Shown: one piece after another, positions 26,374 through 36,021 of the stretch
Layout: each line of letters begins with the position of its first letter
Numbering within the stretch: position 1 is the stretch's first letter
NCBI RefSeq assembly: GCF_022063185.1
Contig: NZ_CP091913.1
Span: 2,605,501 to 2,669,500 of the forward strand
DNA: 64,000 nucleotides
Direction of reading: 5' to 3'
From: Nostoc sp. UHCC 0870
GTDB lineage: Bacteria > Cyanobacteriota > Cyanobacteriia > Cyanobacteriales > Nostocaceae
Position numbers and translations under genes: made by a program
Notes under the pieces: model-generated
Seen by the model: the letters and a program-made list of their open reading frames with translations, nothing else
Told to the model about the DNA's origin: nothing
The model's database searches: none

Positions 26374-28305
26374 ATGCTTTACCCCCAGCGTTTTAACCAA
26401 TTCACCACAGAACACTCAGACACCTTAGCCGCCCTACTTTGCGGGGTGCTGCTATTTTTGGGATGGTTTGCCTTACATCTAGGTTGGCTAGGATGGGCTT
26501 TACTACTGTTACCGGCTGCTTATGTCATTGGTGGCTACGACAGCGCGCGTGAGGGACTAACGACGCTGATTAAAGAAAAAGAACTGGATGTAGATTTACT
26601 GATGATTGTGGCGGCTGTGGGTGCAGCTAGTTTGGGTTTGTGGCGGCGGGAATACCACTTAATTATTGATGGGGCAATTTTAATTCTCATCTTTGCTATC
26701 AGTGGTGCATTGGAAGGTTACGCGATGCGGCGAACTGAGAGGAGTATCCGCAGTTTGATGAGTTTGACACCAGATACAGCTAGGGTTTTACAACAGGGAG
26801 AAGAAGCAACTATTCCTATTAGCCAGCTGCAAGTCGGTGATGAAATTGTCGTGAAACCCGGTGAATTGATTCCTACTGATGGCATCATTGTTTCTGGTTA
26901 CAGCACCATCAATCAAGCAGCGATTACCGGGGAATCTTTACCCATAGAAAAGACGGTGGGTGAAGAAGTCTTTGCGGGGACAATTAATGGTTACGGTGCA
27001 TTGCAGTTGAAGTTACACAAACCAGCCGCCAGCAGTTTAATTCAGCGCGTGATTCGATTGGTGGAACAAGCCCAAACAGAAGCACCGCCTTCTCAGGAGT
27101 TTATTGAAAAATTTGAAAGGGGATATGCCAAAGTTATCGTCATTGCTGGGGTATTACTAGCAACTTTACCGCCGTTTGTCTGGGGTTGGGACTGGGAAAC
27201 TACAATTTATCGGGCTTTGACTTTTTTAGTGGTGGCTTCTCCCTGTGCATTAATGGCAGCCATTATGCCCACATTATTATCTGGGATTGCCAATGGTGCA
27301 AGACAGGGCATTTTATTTAAAAATGGCGCACAGTTAGAGAAGATTGGGAAAGTGAGAGCGATCGCCTTCGATAAAACTGGTACTCTTACTACAGGACAAG
27401 TACAAGTATCCCAAGTTCTCACCACGAGTAAATACACAGAACAAGATGTCCTCATAGCCGCCGCCGCTTTGGAATCTTCTTCAGAACACCCGATTGGTCA
27501 AGCTATCACCCAGGCGGCTAGTAATTTGGACTGGGTACGGGCTATTGAGGTACAAGCCATACCTGGACAGGGCATTTTTGGCACAGTTAACAATCAACAA
27601 ATTATTGTCGGGAATGGGGCTTTTGTACAGCAGTATGTTGTCCAATTACCAGGGGAATTACTAGAAAAAGTGGCATCTTTGGAACAAGAAGGTAATACTG
27701 TGGTTTGGGTGGCGCAGAATCCCGCCCCGTTGATGGAGGGGTTCTTGGAAGTAATGGGTGCGATCGCACTTGCAGATACAATTAGAGCAGAGGCAGCTAG
27801 CACTCTCACCCATTTACGGCAAATGGGAATAGAACAAATTGTCATGATTACTGGTGATAACGAACGCACCGCCCATAGTGTCGCCCAATCTGTAGGGATT
27901 GATCAAGTATTTGCCGAACTACTACCAGAAGATAAATTAGATGTGATTCGCAACTTACAGAAAAAATATCACACAGTCGCAATGGTAGGGGATGGGATTA
28001 ATGATGCACCAGCTTTAGCTCAAGCCTCTGTAGGGATTGCAATGGGAGTAGCCGGTAGTGATGTCGCCTTAGAAACCGCAGATATCATATTAATGGCAGA
28101 CAAACTAGAGAAAATGGCGATAGCCATCAAATTAGGCAGGCGATCGCAAAGTATAGTTAAACAAAATATAGTCGTTGCTTTAGGGTTTATTGCTTTGCTT
28201 TTAGTCGGTAACTTTTTCGGCAACATTAACCTACCTCTCGGTGTTATTGGACACGAAGGCTCTACGGTGTTAGTTACTTTGAGTGGGCTAAGATTACTAA
28301 AGTAG
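26374..28305 (+). CDS. coaT: Co(II)-exporting P1B-type ATPase CoaT
   Basis: From ATG 26374 the product is 643 residues. A longer frame begins with TTG inside the promoter dyad and is not plausible. Membrane segments flank the actuator motif TGES. The transport motif is SPC (S289-P290-C291), which marks the Co(II)/Zn(II) P1B-4 class, as opposed to CPC in copper and zinc pumps. The phosphorylation motif DKTGTL (D333), the ATP-binding HP dipeptide (SSEHPIG) and GDGINDAP are intact. There is no N-terminal metal-binding domain, as in known CoaT. It is controlled by the MerR-type promoter at 26313-26345 and has a strong terminator behind it. Confidence 0.95.
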   Translation: MLYPQRFNQFTTEHSDTLAALLCGVLLFLGWFALHLGWLGWALLLLPAAYVIGGYDSAREGLTTLIKEKELDVDLLMIVAAVGAASLGLWRREYHLIIDGAILILIFAISGALEGYAMRRTERSIRSLMSLTPDTARVLQQGEEATIPISQLQVGDEIVVKPGELIPTDGIIVSGYSTINQAAITGESLPIEKTVGEEVFAGTINGYGALQLKLHKPAASSLIQRVIRLVEQAQTEAPPSQEFIEKFERGYAKVIVIAGVLLATLPPFVWGWDWETTIYRALTFLVVASPCALMAAIMPTLLSGIANGARQGILFKNGAQLEKIGKVRAIAFDKTGTLTTGQVQVSQVLTTSKYTEQDVLIAAAALESSSEHPIGQAITQAASNLDWVRAIEVQAIPGQGIFGTVNNQQIIVGNGAFVQQYVVQLPGELLEKVASLEQEGNTVVWVAQNPAPLMEGFLEVMGAIALADTIRAEAASTLTHLRQMGIEQIVMITGDNERTAHSVAQSVGIDQVFAELLPEDKLDVIRNLQKKYHTVAMVGDGINDAPALAQASVGIAMGVAGSDVALETADIILMADKLEKMAIAIKLGRRSQSIVKQNIVVALGFIALLLVGNFFGNINLPLGVIGHEGSTVLVTLSGLRLLK

Positions 28306-28323
28306 CAGATTGACATCCTTCTA

Positions 28324-28361
28324 CCGCTAATCAGGATTACCTGATATAGCGGGGATTTTTT
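28324..28361 (+). terminator. Rho-independent terminator of coaT
   Basis: CCGCTA and TAGCGG close an inner ATCAGG/CCTGAT stem with an ATTA loop, followed by a T6 run (28356-28361). It starts 18 bp after the coaT stop. The segment GATATAGCGGGGATTTTTT recurs at 28759-28777. Confidence 0.9.
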
Positions 28362-28404
28362 ACGGGATATGGAGAACCCCTCTCCAACCCTCTCCCCTAC
28401 AAGG

Positions 28405-28657
28405 CTACGGTGTACACACAAGTCTTAAAATCCCAGTCACAACTTGCTTTATAGCCCTTCAATGTCATTCTGAGTGGAGTCCTGAGCGAAGCGTTCGCGC
28501 CAGCGTTCCCGAAGGGTAGGAACTGGAAGGAAGAATCTCGGACTTGCACCGTAGTCTCTAGATGTTTCATTTCGCTGTCGCTACATTCAACATGACAGTT
28601 GAGAATTTTGTCAAGGTTCTGAAATGTATGCTGGTAGCACTTGTGTGTACACCTTAG
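28405..28657. mobile_element. MITE-like element, 253 bp with 19-bp TIRs
   Basis: The left end CTACGGTGTACACACAAGT and the reverse complement of the right end CTAAGGTGTACACACAAGT differ at one base of 19. Both flanks carry CCTACAAGG (28396-28404 and 28658-28666), consistent with a 9-bp target duplication. Removing the element restores a CCTCTCC...GGAGAGAGG hairpin that is itself a dispersed repeat. There is no ORF for a transposase, so it would be non-autonomous. The terminal inverted repeat might extend 3 bp further, which would shorten the target duplication. Confidence 0.8.
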
Positions 28658-28846
28658 CCTACAAGGAGAGAGGCTTTAATTTTCCCCCTTCCCTGGTAGG
28701 GAAGGGGGTTAGGGGGTTAGGTTTTGCGTTAACTTTTCCACATAACGTGAAAAGTCAAGATATAGCGGGGATTTTTTTTGTAGAGTATTGAGTTAATATA
28801 CTTTCACTATTAAGTAATATGCAATTTAAATGTTCAAAAATTATAT

Positions 28847-29818
28847 ATGAATAAACCTAAAATTTTCATTGACGGAGAATCAGGAACTACAGGCTTACAA
28901 ATTTACTCGCGCCTCAACCAAAGGGATGACATTGAGTTAGTTAGCATTGAAGCATCTAAACGAAAAGAGACCACTGAGCGAGCAAAAATCATCAATTCCG
29001 TCGATGTAGTAATTCTCTGTCTTCCTGATGATGCAGCCCGCGAAGCAGTTGGCTTAGTAATTAATAATACAGTTAAAATCCTGGATGCTAGTACCGCCTA
29101 TCGCACGGCGGCGGATTGGGTTTATGGTTTTCCAGAACTGAACCCAGGACAGCGAGAAAAAATAGCCAATGCTCAGTTTGTCAGCAATCCTGGCTGTTAT
29201 CCTACAGGATTTTTGGCTTGTATTCGTCCGTTAATAGCTCAAGGAATTATCCCTAATAATTTTCCCCTGACGATTAATGCAGTATCTGGCTACTCTGGTG
29301 GCGGTAAGAATTTAATCCAAAAGTACGATACCTTTCACGAACAGCAAAAAGGCTCAACTCCACTTTATCCCTATGGTATTTATGGTTTGCAGTTTGGACA
29401 TAAACACGTCAAAGAAATGCACCAGCACGCTGGTTTAGTATCGCCGCCGTTATTTGTTCCAGCAGTTGGGGATTTTGAACAGGGAATGTTAGTACAAATA
29501 CCTTTGCCTTTATGGACTTTAGAGAATCCCCCAACAGGTGAAGCAATTTATCGTGCGATCGCAGAATACTACGCAGGTGAAAAGTTTGTCCAGGTAGCCC
29601 CATTCCAAGATACAGCCTTGCTTAGAGAAGGAACTTTCTTGGATGCGATGGCGATAAACAACACTAACATTGTGCAGGTGTTCGTTTTCGCCAATGACGC
29701 GACCCAAGAAGCCTTATTAGTAGCGCGTCTCGACAACCTCGGTAAAGGTGCATCAGGCGCAGCCGTACAAAATCTTAATATTATGCTGGGTGTTCCAGAA
29801 GATTTGGGACTAATTTAA
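28847..29818 (+). CDS. argC: N-acetyl-gamma-glutamyl-phosphate reductase (type 2 ArgC)
   Basis: A 323-residue NADPH-dependent enzyme of arginine biosynthesis, reducing N-acetylglutamyl-5-phosphate to the semialdehyde. It is the shorter 'type 2' form: MNKPKIFIDGESGTTGLQIYSRL gives the Rossmann loop GESGTTG, the catalytic cysteine is in VSNPGCYPTGFL, and the substrate site HKHVKEMHQHAGL is present. In Nostocales a second, longer ArgC usually exists elsewhere, so the role of this copy may be partly redundant (inference). It stands alone between repeat-rich spacers. Confidence 0.93.
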   Translation: MNKPKIFIDGESGTTGLQIYSRLNQRDDIELVSIEASKRKETTERAKIINSVDVVILCLPDDAAREAVGLVINNTVKILDASTAYRTAADWVYGFPELNPGQREKIANAQFVSNPGCYPTGFLACIRPLIAQGIIPNNFPLTINAVSGYSGGGKNLIQKYDTFHEQQKGSTPLYPYGIYGLQFGHKHVKEMHQHAGLVSPPLFVPAVGDFEQGMLVQIPLPLWTLENPPTGEAIYRAIAEYYAGEKFVQVAPFQDTALLREGTFLDAMAINNTNIVQVFVFANDATQEALLVARLDNLGKGASGAAVQNLNIMLGVPEDLGLI

Positions 29819-30104
29819 TTCAAAATTCAAAATTCAAAATTCAAAATTTTACTGCTAGGTCATTCGCGGTAGCGTTGCGTAGCAAAGCCAGCTACGCGCT
29901 AGCGTCACGCAGTGAAAAACTTCTGGGGACTTGGGAGTGGGGACTGGGAAGAATTTCTCAGCACTCCCCACTCCCCATTCAGAACTCAGAACTCAGCACT
30001 CAGCACTCAGCACTCCCCACTCCCCATTCAGAACTCAGAACTCAGAACTCAGAACTCAGAACTCAGCACTCAGCACTCTTAACTCAGCACTCTTAACTCT
30101 TCTC
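29819..30104. repeat. Three successive repeat blocks after argC
   Basis: A 7-bp TCAAAAT array (29819-29847) is followed by a HIP-related GTAGCGTTGCGTAGC/GCTACGCGCTAGCG palindromic block (29866-29912) and then a CTCAGAA/CTCAGCA heptamer array (about 29977-30104). The array reaches the stop of the mechanosensitive channel gene. There is no coding capacity. Confidence 0.85.
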
Positions 30105-31748
30105 TTTGAAAGAATCTAGCCACTCTTGGACTTGTTCGCGGGCGATATCTCGACCACCAAGACCAAAGGCTAAAGCAATAGCAACTGCGATCGCACCTAA
30201 TAGCAATCCAAATGCTAAATTGACAATATCGCTGGCAATGCCAATCTGTTGCAATGCCATTGCGGAGACTAGGGTAATAATGGAAATCCGTGCTGCTTGA
30301 CCCAAAATTTGGGCTTGGCGATTACCGGAACTGGTAATGATATTAAAGGCGAGGTTGGCGAAGAATAAGCCAATGGCAAATACTACTAAGCCAGATAAAA
30401 TGCGCCCAATAATTACCAGAATACCAGTTACTAACACTGTTAATGCTGGAATATTCAGGATATTGACTGCTGCTACCGTAGCAAACAATAAAATCCCGAC
30501 TAAAACCACAATACCCGCAAGTTCCGAGGGGGTGCGAGTAGGAATCGTAGGTGTAGGTGTACTGTCAGCATCAGAGACTGTTTTTGCTGTGGGTACAGGT
30601 AGACCGAGAATGGTGAAAATGTTATTGAAGCCTAAACTCGTCAGGATGCTGGTAACTAAATCTGCCACAAACCGCCCTAAAAAATAGGCAAAAATAAAAA
30701 TGGTAATGGCTGTGAAGACAGCAGGTAAGACATTGAGAATCTGCTGTAACATAGCGATCGCAGGTAGCGAAATCGCCTCAATTTTTAAAGCATTGAGAGC
30801 TGCGATCGCTACAGGAATCAATATTAAAATGTAGACTATCGTACCTGTGAGGGCAGATAAAGACTGCATTCCCGAAGCAGAAGATAGTCCAAACCTACTA
30901 CCTAAATGATCAACACCAGTAGTTGCTAGCAAGTTGGTGACAATTCGCCGTACCACATTAGCTAAAAACCAACCAACAGCTGCAATTAGTGTTGCTGCCA
31001 AGATATTGGGCAGAATTGACAAAATCTCTGTTGTTAAGGCTTGTACTGGTTGTAGTGCTTCCTTGAGTCCCAGGGCATCTAAAACTGGAACTAAAAACAG
31101 CAGAAAGATAAACCAATATAAAGCATTACCAATTGTTTCACTGAACGACAAGCGATTGAGGCTCAGATTATCGTTAGGTTCATCTTGACTCAAACGCTCA
31201 TCTAGTTTGAGGACTTGTAACCCGCGTATTGTCACAACCTTAACAATTGACGCTAAGAACCAAGCTACCCCTAACAGAATTCCTGCGCCGACAATCTTGG
31301 GCAAAAAGCCAATCAGTTGTTCCAGAAAGCTATTAAGTGGTCGAGAAGCTACCTCTAAACCCAGAGTTTGCAAAACAGCTACAACTGTTAAGAGAATGAT
31401 GCTCCAAAAGACCAAGTTGGAGATTAATTTCTCTACCTGGGGGACATCCTGACGACCTGTTATCCCAGCCGCAATCTTATTATCTATGTCTGTGCGATTA
31501 AGAATTTGCCGCGTCACTAGACCAGCCGCCGCCGCAATCAACCAACCCACCAACAAAAGAGCCGTTGCTCCCAGTAAGCGGGGTGTAAACTGAATCACTT
31601 GTTGAAAAATTCCTTGCACATCAGCGATTCCTTGGTTCACTCCTGGTTGATTTAGGGGTATGCTGGGCGATTGTGCCAACAATGGCTGCACCTTTTGCGA
31701 CCAATCTACTCCTGCTACCTGGAATATTCCTTGCCAAGCTGTGTTCAT
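30093..31748 (-). CDS. Mechanosensitive ion channel family protein with TM-helix repeats
   Basis: A 551-residue membrane protein with about 11 hydrophobic segments in paired repeats, each an LLGATALLLVGWLIA-like helix followed by ILNRTDIDNKI-like polar sequence (conserved TM helix, PF05552). Repeats begin near residues 50, 145, 240, 330 and 420. This family is annotated as small-conductance mechanosensitive channel (CmpX-like), but it lacks the beta domain of true MscS, so channel activity is not assured. It presumably sits in the cytoplasmic membrane and helps osmotic or envelope homeostasis. Its stop abuts a heptamer array. Confidence 0.85.
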   Translation of the reverse strand: MNTAWQGIFQVAGVDWSQKVQPLLAQSPSIPLNQPGVNQGIADVQGIFQQVIQFTPRLLGATALLLVGWLIAAAAGLVTRQILNRTDIDNKIAAGITGRQDVPQVEKLISNLVFWSIILLTVVAVLQTLGLEVASRPLNSFLEQLIGFLPKIVGAGILLGVAWFLASIVKVVTIRGLQVLKLDERLSQDEPNDNLSLNRLSFSETIGNALYWFIFLLFLVPVLDALGLKEALQPVQALTTEILSILPNILAATLIAAVGWFLANVVRRIVTNLLATTGVDHLGSRFGLSSASGMQSLSALTGTIVYILILIPVAIAALNALKIEAISLPAIAMLQQILNVLPAVFTAITIFIFAYFLGRFVADLVTSILTSLGFNNIFTILGLPVPTAKTVSDADSTPTPTIPTRTPSELAGIVVLVGILLFATVAAVNILNIPALTVLVTGILVIIGRILSGLVVFAIGLFFANLAFNIITSSGNRQAQILGQAARISIITLVSAMALQQIGIASDIVNLAFGLLLGAIAVAIALAFGLGGRDIAREQVQEWLDSFKEKS

Positions 31749-32079
31749 GGTTTTTCGGAATTAATAGTGTGCATTAAAACACTGGAAACACTTGGTTAAT
31801 GTATTGTTTGGCACAATATACTAGTCTCAGTATTTCACTAGTGTTTGCGTATTAACTTACCAGGAAAAGTAGGCGTAATTAATAATAAGATTAATTTTTC
31901 ACTTCTCTTGTGATTAATTTACAGTCTTTAAACTAAAGCTTTGTAAGTATTCGTTAACACTACTCATCACTGGCTAAACGCCGCGCTACCGCTAACAGCA
32001 CTCATTATTCTTCACAACTATTGACTATTGACTATTACTATGCACTAATCTAAATGCAGCTACCAAACAAAAATCTAGA
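31749..32079. other. Intergenic region without a gene
   Basis: These 331 bp separate divergent genes (mechanosensitive protein and SRPBCC protein). I see only AT-rich DNA, a short ACTATTG heptamer pair near 32020-32035 and a CGCTACCGCTAACAGC fragment of the dispersed repeat family. Confidence 0.7.
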
Positions 32080-32532
32080 ATGTCCCAAGTTTTAGAACAA
32101 TCAATTGAAATTAACGCCACAGCTACATCAGTAGAACGCTGTTTTACCGATTTAGGATTGATGCACCGTTGGCTCAACCCCGTGCTGCGTTGCGAACCTG
32201 TGGGTGAAACTTGGAGTACAGAGATAGGTAGTAAAAGCCGCTTTTTGATTCAAATACCCCTAATGCAACCCACCTTAAACAGTTTGGTTGTAGAACGCCA
32301 ACCTGGTTTAGTCGTGTGGGAATTTCAGGGATTTTTTCAAGGACGCGATCGCTGGGAATGTCAACCGACACGACAAGGTACACTATTATTAAACCGCTTT
32401 GAGTTTGAGATTCCTAACCCTATAGTCAGTTGGGGATTCAACACCTTCGCCGCCAAATGGACAAAAGAAGATATGCAAGCACAGCTACGTCGTCTCAAAC
32501 GAGTAGCGGAAGAAGTACAAATTAATCCTTAG
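32080..32532 (+). CDS. SRPBCC (START-like) family protein
   Basis: A 150-residue protein with the SRPBCC pattern: beta strand SIEINATATSVERCFTDLGLMHRWLNPVLR at the N-terminus, the antiparallel sheet (LVVERQPGLVVWEFQGFFQGRDRWECQP) and a long C-terminal helix (FAAKWTKEDMQAQLRRLKRVAEE). The fold makes a hydrophobic pocket for lipids, pigments or polyketides. The ligand is unknown. It is cytosolic or peripheral, with no signal peptide. It is convergent with the ABC ATPase gene (35 bp apart). Confidence 0.88.
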   Translation: MSQVLEQSIEINATATSVERCFTDLGLMHRWLNPVLRCEPVGETWSTEIGSKSRFLIQIPLMQPTLNSLVVERQPGLVVWEFQGFFQGRDRWECQPTRQGTLLLNRFEFEIPNPIVSWGFNTFAAKWTKEDMQAQLRRLKRVAEEVQINP

Positions 32533-32567
32533 TAATTACAATGCTTTTAGACAAGATTTTATCATCA

Positions 32568-33605
32568 TTAATTGGCAAATTTATCACTGTCAAAAAATTT
32601 AATTAGATCAGACAATGTATAATGAGTATACACAGAGTTATTATTAGTAATACGCCATAAAACTTGCTCTGAGTTGGATATTACTTCTATAAAATTTTGT
32701 GTTTTTATAGTATCTTTAGCTGAAGACCTGGCAAATTTATTAACTAAAAATCCCACCCTTTGCAAAGCGCGAACAGTCCACAGTGCAGCAATACCCTCAC
32801 CTATGAGATTAATTTCTCCTTTCGGTGGTGTATGCAGATGAAACTCCCCAGAAAAGATATCAAACTCCACACCTTCACTACGGAAAGCATCAGCAAAAGC
32901 ACCACTTAACACTAAATCTTCTGGTGCGCCAACGTGTAAAATACCATTAGTTGTTAATAGCCAAACTTGGTCAGCTAGACGCAAAGCCAAATCTAAATCG
33001 TGGGTAGAAAGCAGAATTGCTTGATGAGTTTCCCGTGCTAACTGACGCAACAATTGCATAATTTCCACCCGCCGTGGTAAATCTAAAAATGCCGTTGGTT
33101 CATCCAGCAACATCACCATCGGCGACTGCGCCAAAGCACGCGCAATCATAATTTTTTGACGTTCACCATCACTAAGTTCGCTGACTTGACGTGAGACTAA
33201 ATGTAACGCACCTACAGATTTTATCGCCCAATCTACAATAGCTTCATCTTCAAGGCTTAACCTTCCCCACCAGTCAGTATAAGGATGTCGTCCCAACGTC
33301 ACCAAAGTATAAGCTGATAACATACCCACATCAACCCTTTCCGTCAGCACCAAACTCAACCGCTTGGCTAAATCCTGCGGTGCTAACTTATAGATATCAT
33401 CACCCAAAAGTCGCACCTCACCCGCTATAGGTGCTTGCATTCCAGCGAGCGATCGCAGTAATGTAGACTTACCCGCACCATTCGGCCCCAGTAAACACAC
33501 CAATTCCCCAGCTTCCAGACACACAGAAATATCCGAAGCAACACACCGAACAGTTTTTCGGGATGTTTGATAACCAATACTTAAATCGTGAGTCGTCAAA
33601 ATCAT
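32568..33605 (-). CDS. ABC transporter ATPase, B12/siderophore type, with C-terminal extension
   Basis: From the ATG preceded by a GAGG ribosome site the protein has 345 residues. The first 250 are a FepC/BtuD-type ATPase: Walker A GPNGAGKST, Q loop, signature LSDGERQKI, Walker B VMLLDEPTAFLDL, and H loop STHD. Normal relatives stop near 260; the remaining 85 residues (starting GEGIAALWTVRALQRVGF) form an extra domain I do not recognise. It is the last gene of the receptor-binding protein-permease-ATPase operon, 63 bp after the permease stop. It energises import by the FecCD permease at the inner face of the membrane. Confidence 0.92.
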   Translation of the reverse strand: MILTTHDLSIGYQTSRKTVRCVASDISVCLEAGELVCLLGPNGAGKSTLLRSLAGMQAPIAGEVRLLGDDIYKLAPQDLAKRLSLVLTERVDVGMLSAYTLVTLGRHPYTDWWGRLSLEDEAIVDWAIKSVGALHLVSRQVSELSDGERQKIMIARALAQSPMVMLLDEPTAFLDLPRRVEIMQLLRQLARETHQAILLSTHDLDLALRLADQVWLLTTNGILHVGAPEDLVLSGAFADAFRSEGVEFDIFSGEFHLHTPPKGEINLIGEGIAALWTVRALQRVGFLVNKFARSSAKDTIKTQNFIEVISNSEQVLWRITNNNSVYTHYTLSDLIKFFDSDKFAN

Positions 33606-33677
33606 CAACCCCACCTCAAAAAACTCTCCGCGTACCTCCGCGCCTACCTCAGCGCACCTCTGCGTTAAAAATTCTAA

Positions 33678-34745
33678 TTACTTACGCCTCAAAATCACCC
33701 AACTAACCACAGGAGTACCAATCAAAGCCGTAATAGCATTCAAAGGTAAAACCATCTGACTCACCCAAACTTGAGAACACAAATCCGCCACCAAAGCCAA
33801 AATTGCCCCCATAAATATCACACTAGGGATTAAAATTCGATGGTCAGAAGTCATAAACAGACTGCGACACAAATGAGGAATAGCCACACCCAAAAATGCG
33901 ATCGGGCCACAAAAAGCCGTAATAGCACCTGCTAAAATAGAAGCACTAGTAATCACAGAAAATCGAGTTTTCTGCACCGTTAAACCCAGACTCCGCGCAT
34001 AAGATTCACCCAATAAAAGCGCATTCAAGGATTTGGATTGCAACACCGCCATTAATAAACTTAAAAGTATCACCGGAATTAAAACAATTAACTGTTTCCA
34101 AGTCACCCCAGCGAAACTACCAAAAGTCCACATAATATAACTTTGAATCCGTTCTTGAGAACTAAATTGCAACAAAATACTCACAATTGCACTAGTAGCA
34201 TAGCCAAACAATAAACCTAAAATTAGTAGTGTCATTGTATCTTGTACTCGGCGAGAAACCGCTAACATCACACCCAAAACCGATGCTGCGCCGAAACTAG
34301 CGGCTATCACCAACCCAAAATCAGTAATGATTCCCAAATCATTTAATAAAGTCGGTGTAGTCACACTTGCAGTTAACACCACCAAAGCTACACCTAAACT
34401 TGCACCAGAACTAATTCCTAAGACAAAAGGCCCCGCCAAGGGATTTTTAAATAGAGTTTGCATTTGCAACCCACTCACACCCAAAGCCGCACCTGCTAAA
34501 GTTGCTGTCAAAGCTTTAGGTAATCTAAATTTGAGAATAATATGAGCATGAGTCACCTTTTCTGGTTCTTGTCCCAGTAAAATATTGATAACTTCCTGAA
34601 TAGGAATAGAGACAGAACCCAAAGCTAAATCTAGTAAAAATGCAAAAACAAAACCTATAATTAGCAGTAAAAAAGCTAAAGTTTTGATAGACGTAGATTT
34701 GGCAGAAAATAACAGGTTAGTTAGGAGATATTTTTTCAGTAACAT
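33678..34745 (-). CDS. FecCD/BtuC-family ABC permease
   Basis: A 355-residue permease with about ten membrane helices. Family motifs are clear: LRLPKALTATLAGAALGVSGLQMQTLFKNPLA, GPFVLGISSGASLG, and CGPIAFLGVAIPHLCR near residue 275. It imports vitamin B12, haem or ferric siderophores. Its ATG overlaps the stop of the substrate-binding protein gene (TAATG), showing translational coupling. The substrate is uncertain: a cobalamin riboswitch stands at the head of the cluster, but a Fur-box-like site precedes the receptor gene. Confidence 0.93.
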   Translation of the reverse strand: MLLKKYLLTNLLFSAKSTSIKTLAFLLLIIGFVFAFLLDLALGSVSIPIQEVINILLGQEPEKVTHAHIILKFRLPKALTATLAGAALGVSGLQMQTLFKNPLAGPFVLGISSGASLGVALVVLTASVTTPTLLNDLGIITDFGLVIAASFGAASVLGVMLAVSRRVQDTMTLLILGLLFGYATSAIVSILLQFSSQERIQSYIMWTFGSFAGVTWKQLIVLIPVILLSLLMAVLQSKSLNALLLGESYARSLGLTVQKTRFSVITSASILAGAITAFCGPIAFLGVAIPHLCRSLFMTSDHRILIPSVIFMGAILALVADLCSQVWVSQMVLPLNAITALIGTPVVSWVILRRK

Positions 34746-35950
34746 TATTGAATAAATTTGCGGTAATAAAATAGTTGATGATTCGGTAATATTTCTGGAT
34801 GTAATATTTTAATTAAATCTGAGAGAACAATATCAGGGTTACTAATTCCCCCCTCCCAGTAATCATTACCACCACTATCATTTACACGAGCATTGTTATT
34901 ATAAAGATTACCTGTTTTCACAGCTTGAAAATCAGCATAGCGACTATCTTCAGCGACTACATCTTTCAAACTCTGCCAAGATTGGCTAAAATTCAACCAA
35001 TAATCAGCATTAGCTGCACGTTCTAACACTACTTCAAAAGAAAGGGGGAGACTACCAGCAGATTTATCATCACTCCAAAGATATTTTCCTCCAGCATCAG
35101 CCAGATATTTGGCTACATAACTTTGACCAGCCGGCATAAACCAAGTACCTTTAAAGTTAAAGCCAACAAATACAGTTGGACGCTGTTTTAAAGATTTAGC
35201 TTTTGCGGCTATTTGTGTATATTTATTTGCAATTTCATTAAATATATTTTCTGCTTGTGCTTCTTGATTAAAAAACAAAGCTGTAAATTTCAACCATTCA
35301 CTTCTTCCCAATGGTGTGTCTTCCATATACTCAGCATTTATCGCCACCTTCAAACCCACCTCTGTGAGTTTGCTATAACTATCAGTTTGGGAATTCCCTG
35401 TACCGAAGGTTGTCACTAAGTCGGGACTTAATTCTAATAATTTTTCTATATCCACATTGGAATTATTGCCGACCTGTGTAATCTTTCCGGCTTTAATTCT
35501 TTCAACTACATCAGGAGTATTGACTTGATTACTATTACTAATCCCAATCAGTTTATCAACTACACCTAATTTGGCTAGGTGGGGTAAATGTGTAGTTGAT
35601 AAAGAGACTATCGAGTTAATGGGAACTGTAATTACCTGCGCTTGATTAAATCCTTGGGGTGTGGGAGTTCCACATTGAACTAAAACATATTGAAACTGGG
35701 TTTTGGCATTTTGCCAAGGGTTTTTAATGGTGACTACTTTGTAGTGTTGATGATATTCTACTGCAAAGCCTGTGGCATGGGTGATTGTAATTTTATTGGG
35801 GAAGTAATCTTGATTGGGGTTGTAGTTTTGAGTGCAGGTGTTAGTTGATGTGTGAATTGTGGTGTTATGACAGGCGATGATGAGGGTGGCTATGAGGAAT
35901 AATTGGCAGAGGAAAATGATTGGTTTTTTAGGGAATTTTACCAATTTCAT
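34745..35950 (-). CDS. ABC substrate-binding lipoprotein, iron-complex/B12 type
   Basis: A 401-residue class III binding protein. The N-terminus has a lipoprotein signal with lipobox LIIAC. Two Rossmann-like lobes follow, with the typical opening VPINSIVSLSTTHLPHLAKLGVVDKLIGISN and the second-lobe segment YVAKYLADAGGKYLW. The interlobe helix lies around residues 200-230. It delivers substrate from the receptor to the FecCD permease. Length is above the 300-residue average because of an N-terminal lobe extension. It is coupled to the permease gene by overlap. BtuF-like function is suggested only by context. Confidence 0.9.
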   Translation of the reverse strand: MKLVKFPKKPIIFLCQLFLIATLIIACHNTTIHTSTNTCTQNYNPNQDYFPNKITITHATGFAVEYHQHYKVVTIKNPWQNAKTQFQYVLVQCGTPTPQGFNQAQVITVPINSIVSLSTTHLPHLAKLGVVDKLIGISNSNQVNTPDVVERIKAGKITQVGNNSNVDIEKLLELSPDLVTTFGTGNSQTDSYSKLTEVGLKVAINAEYMEDTPLGRSEWLKFTALFFNQEAQAENIFNEIANKYTQIAAKAKSLKQRPTVFVGFNFKGTWFMPAGQSYVAKYLADAGGKYLWSDDKSAGSLPLSFEVVLERAANADYWLNFSQSWQSLKDVVAEDSRYADFQAVKTGNLYNNNARVNDSGGNDYWEGGISNPDIVLSDLIKILHPEILPNHQLFYYRKFIQ

Positions 35951-36021
35951 GTTTTTTTATCTCGCGCAAAGGCGCAAAGGCGCAGAGAGTTTCAGAGAGA
36001 TTTTGGCGTGATAAATCCGGG

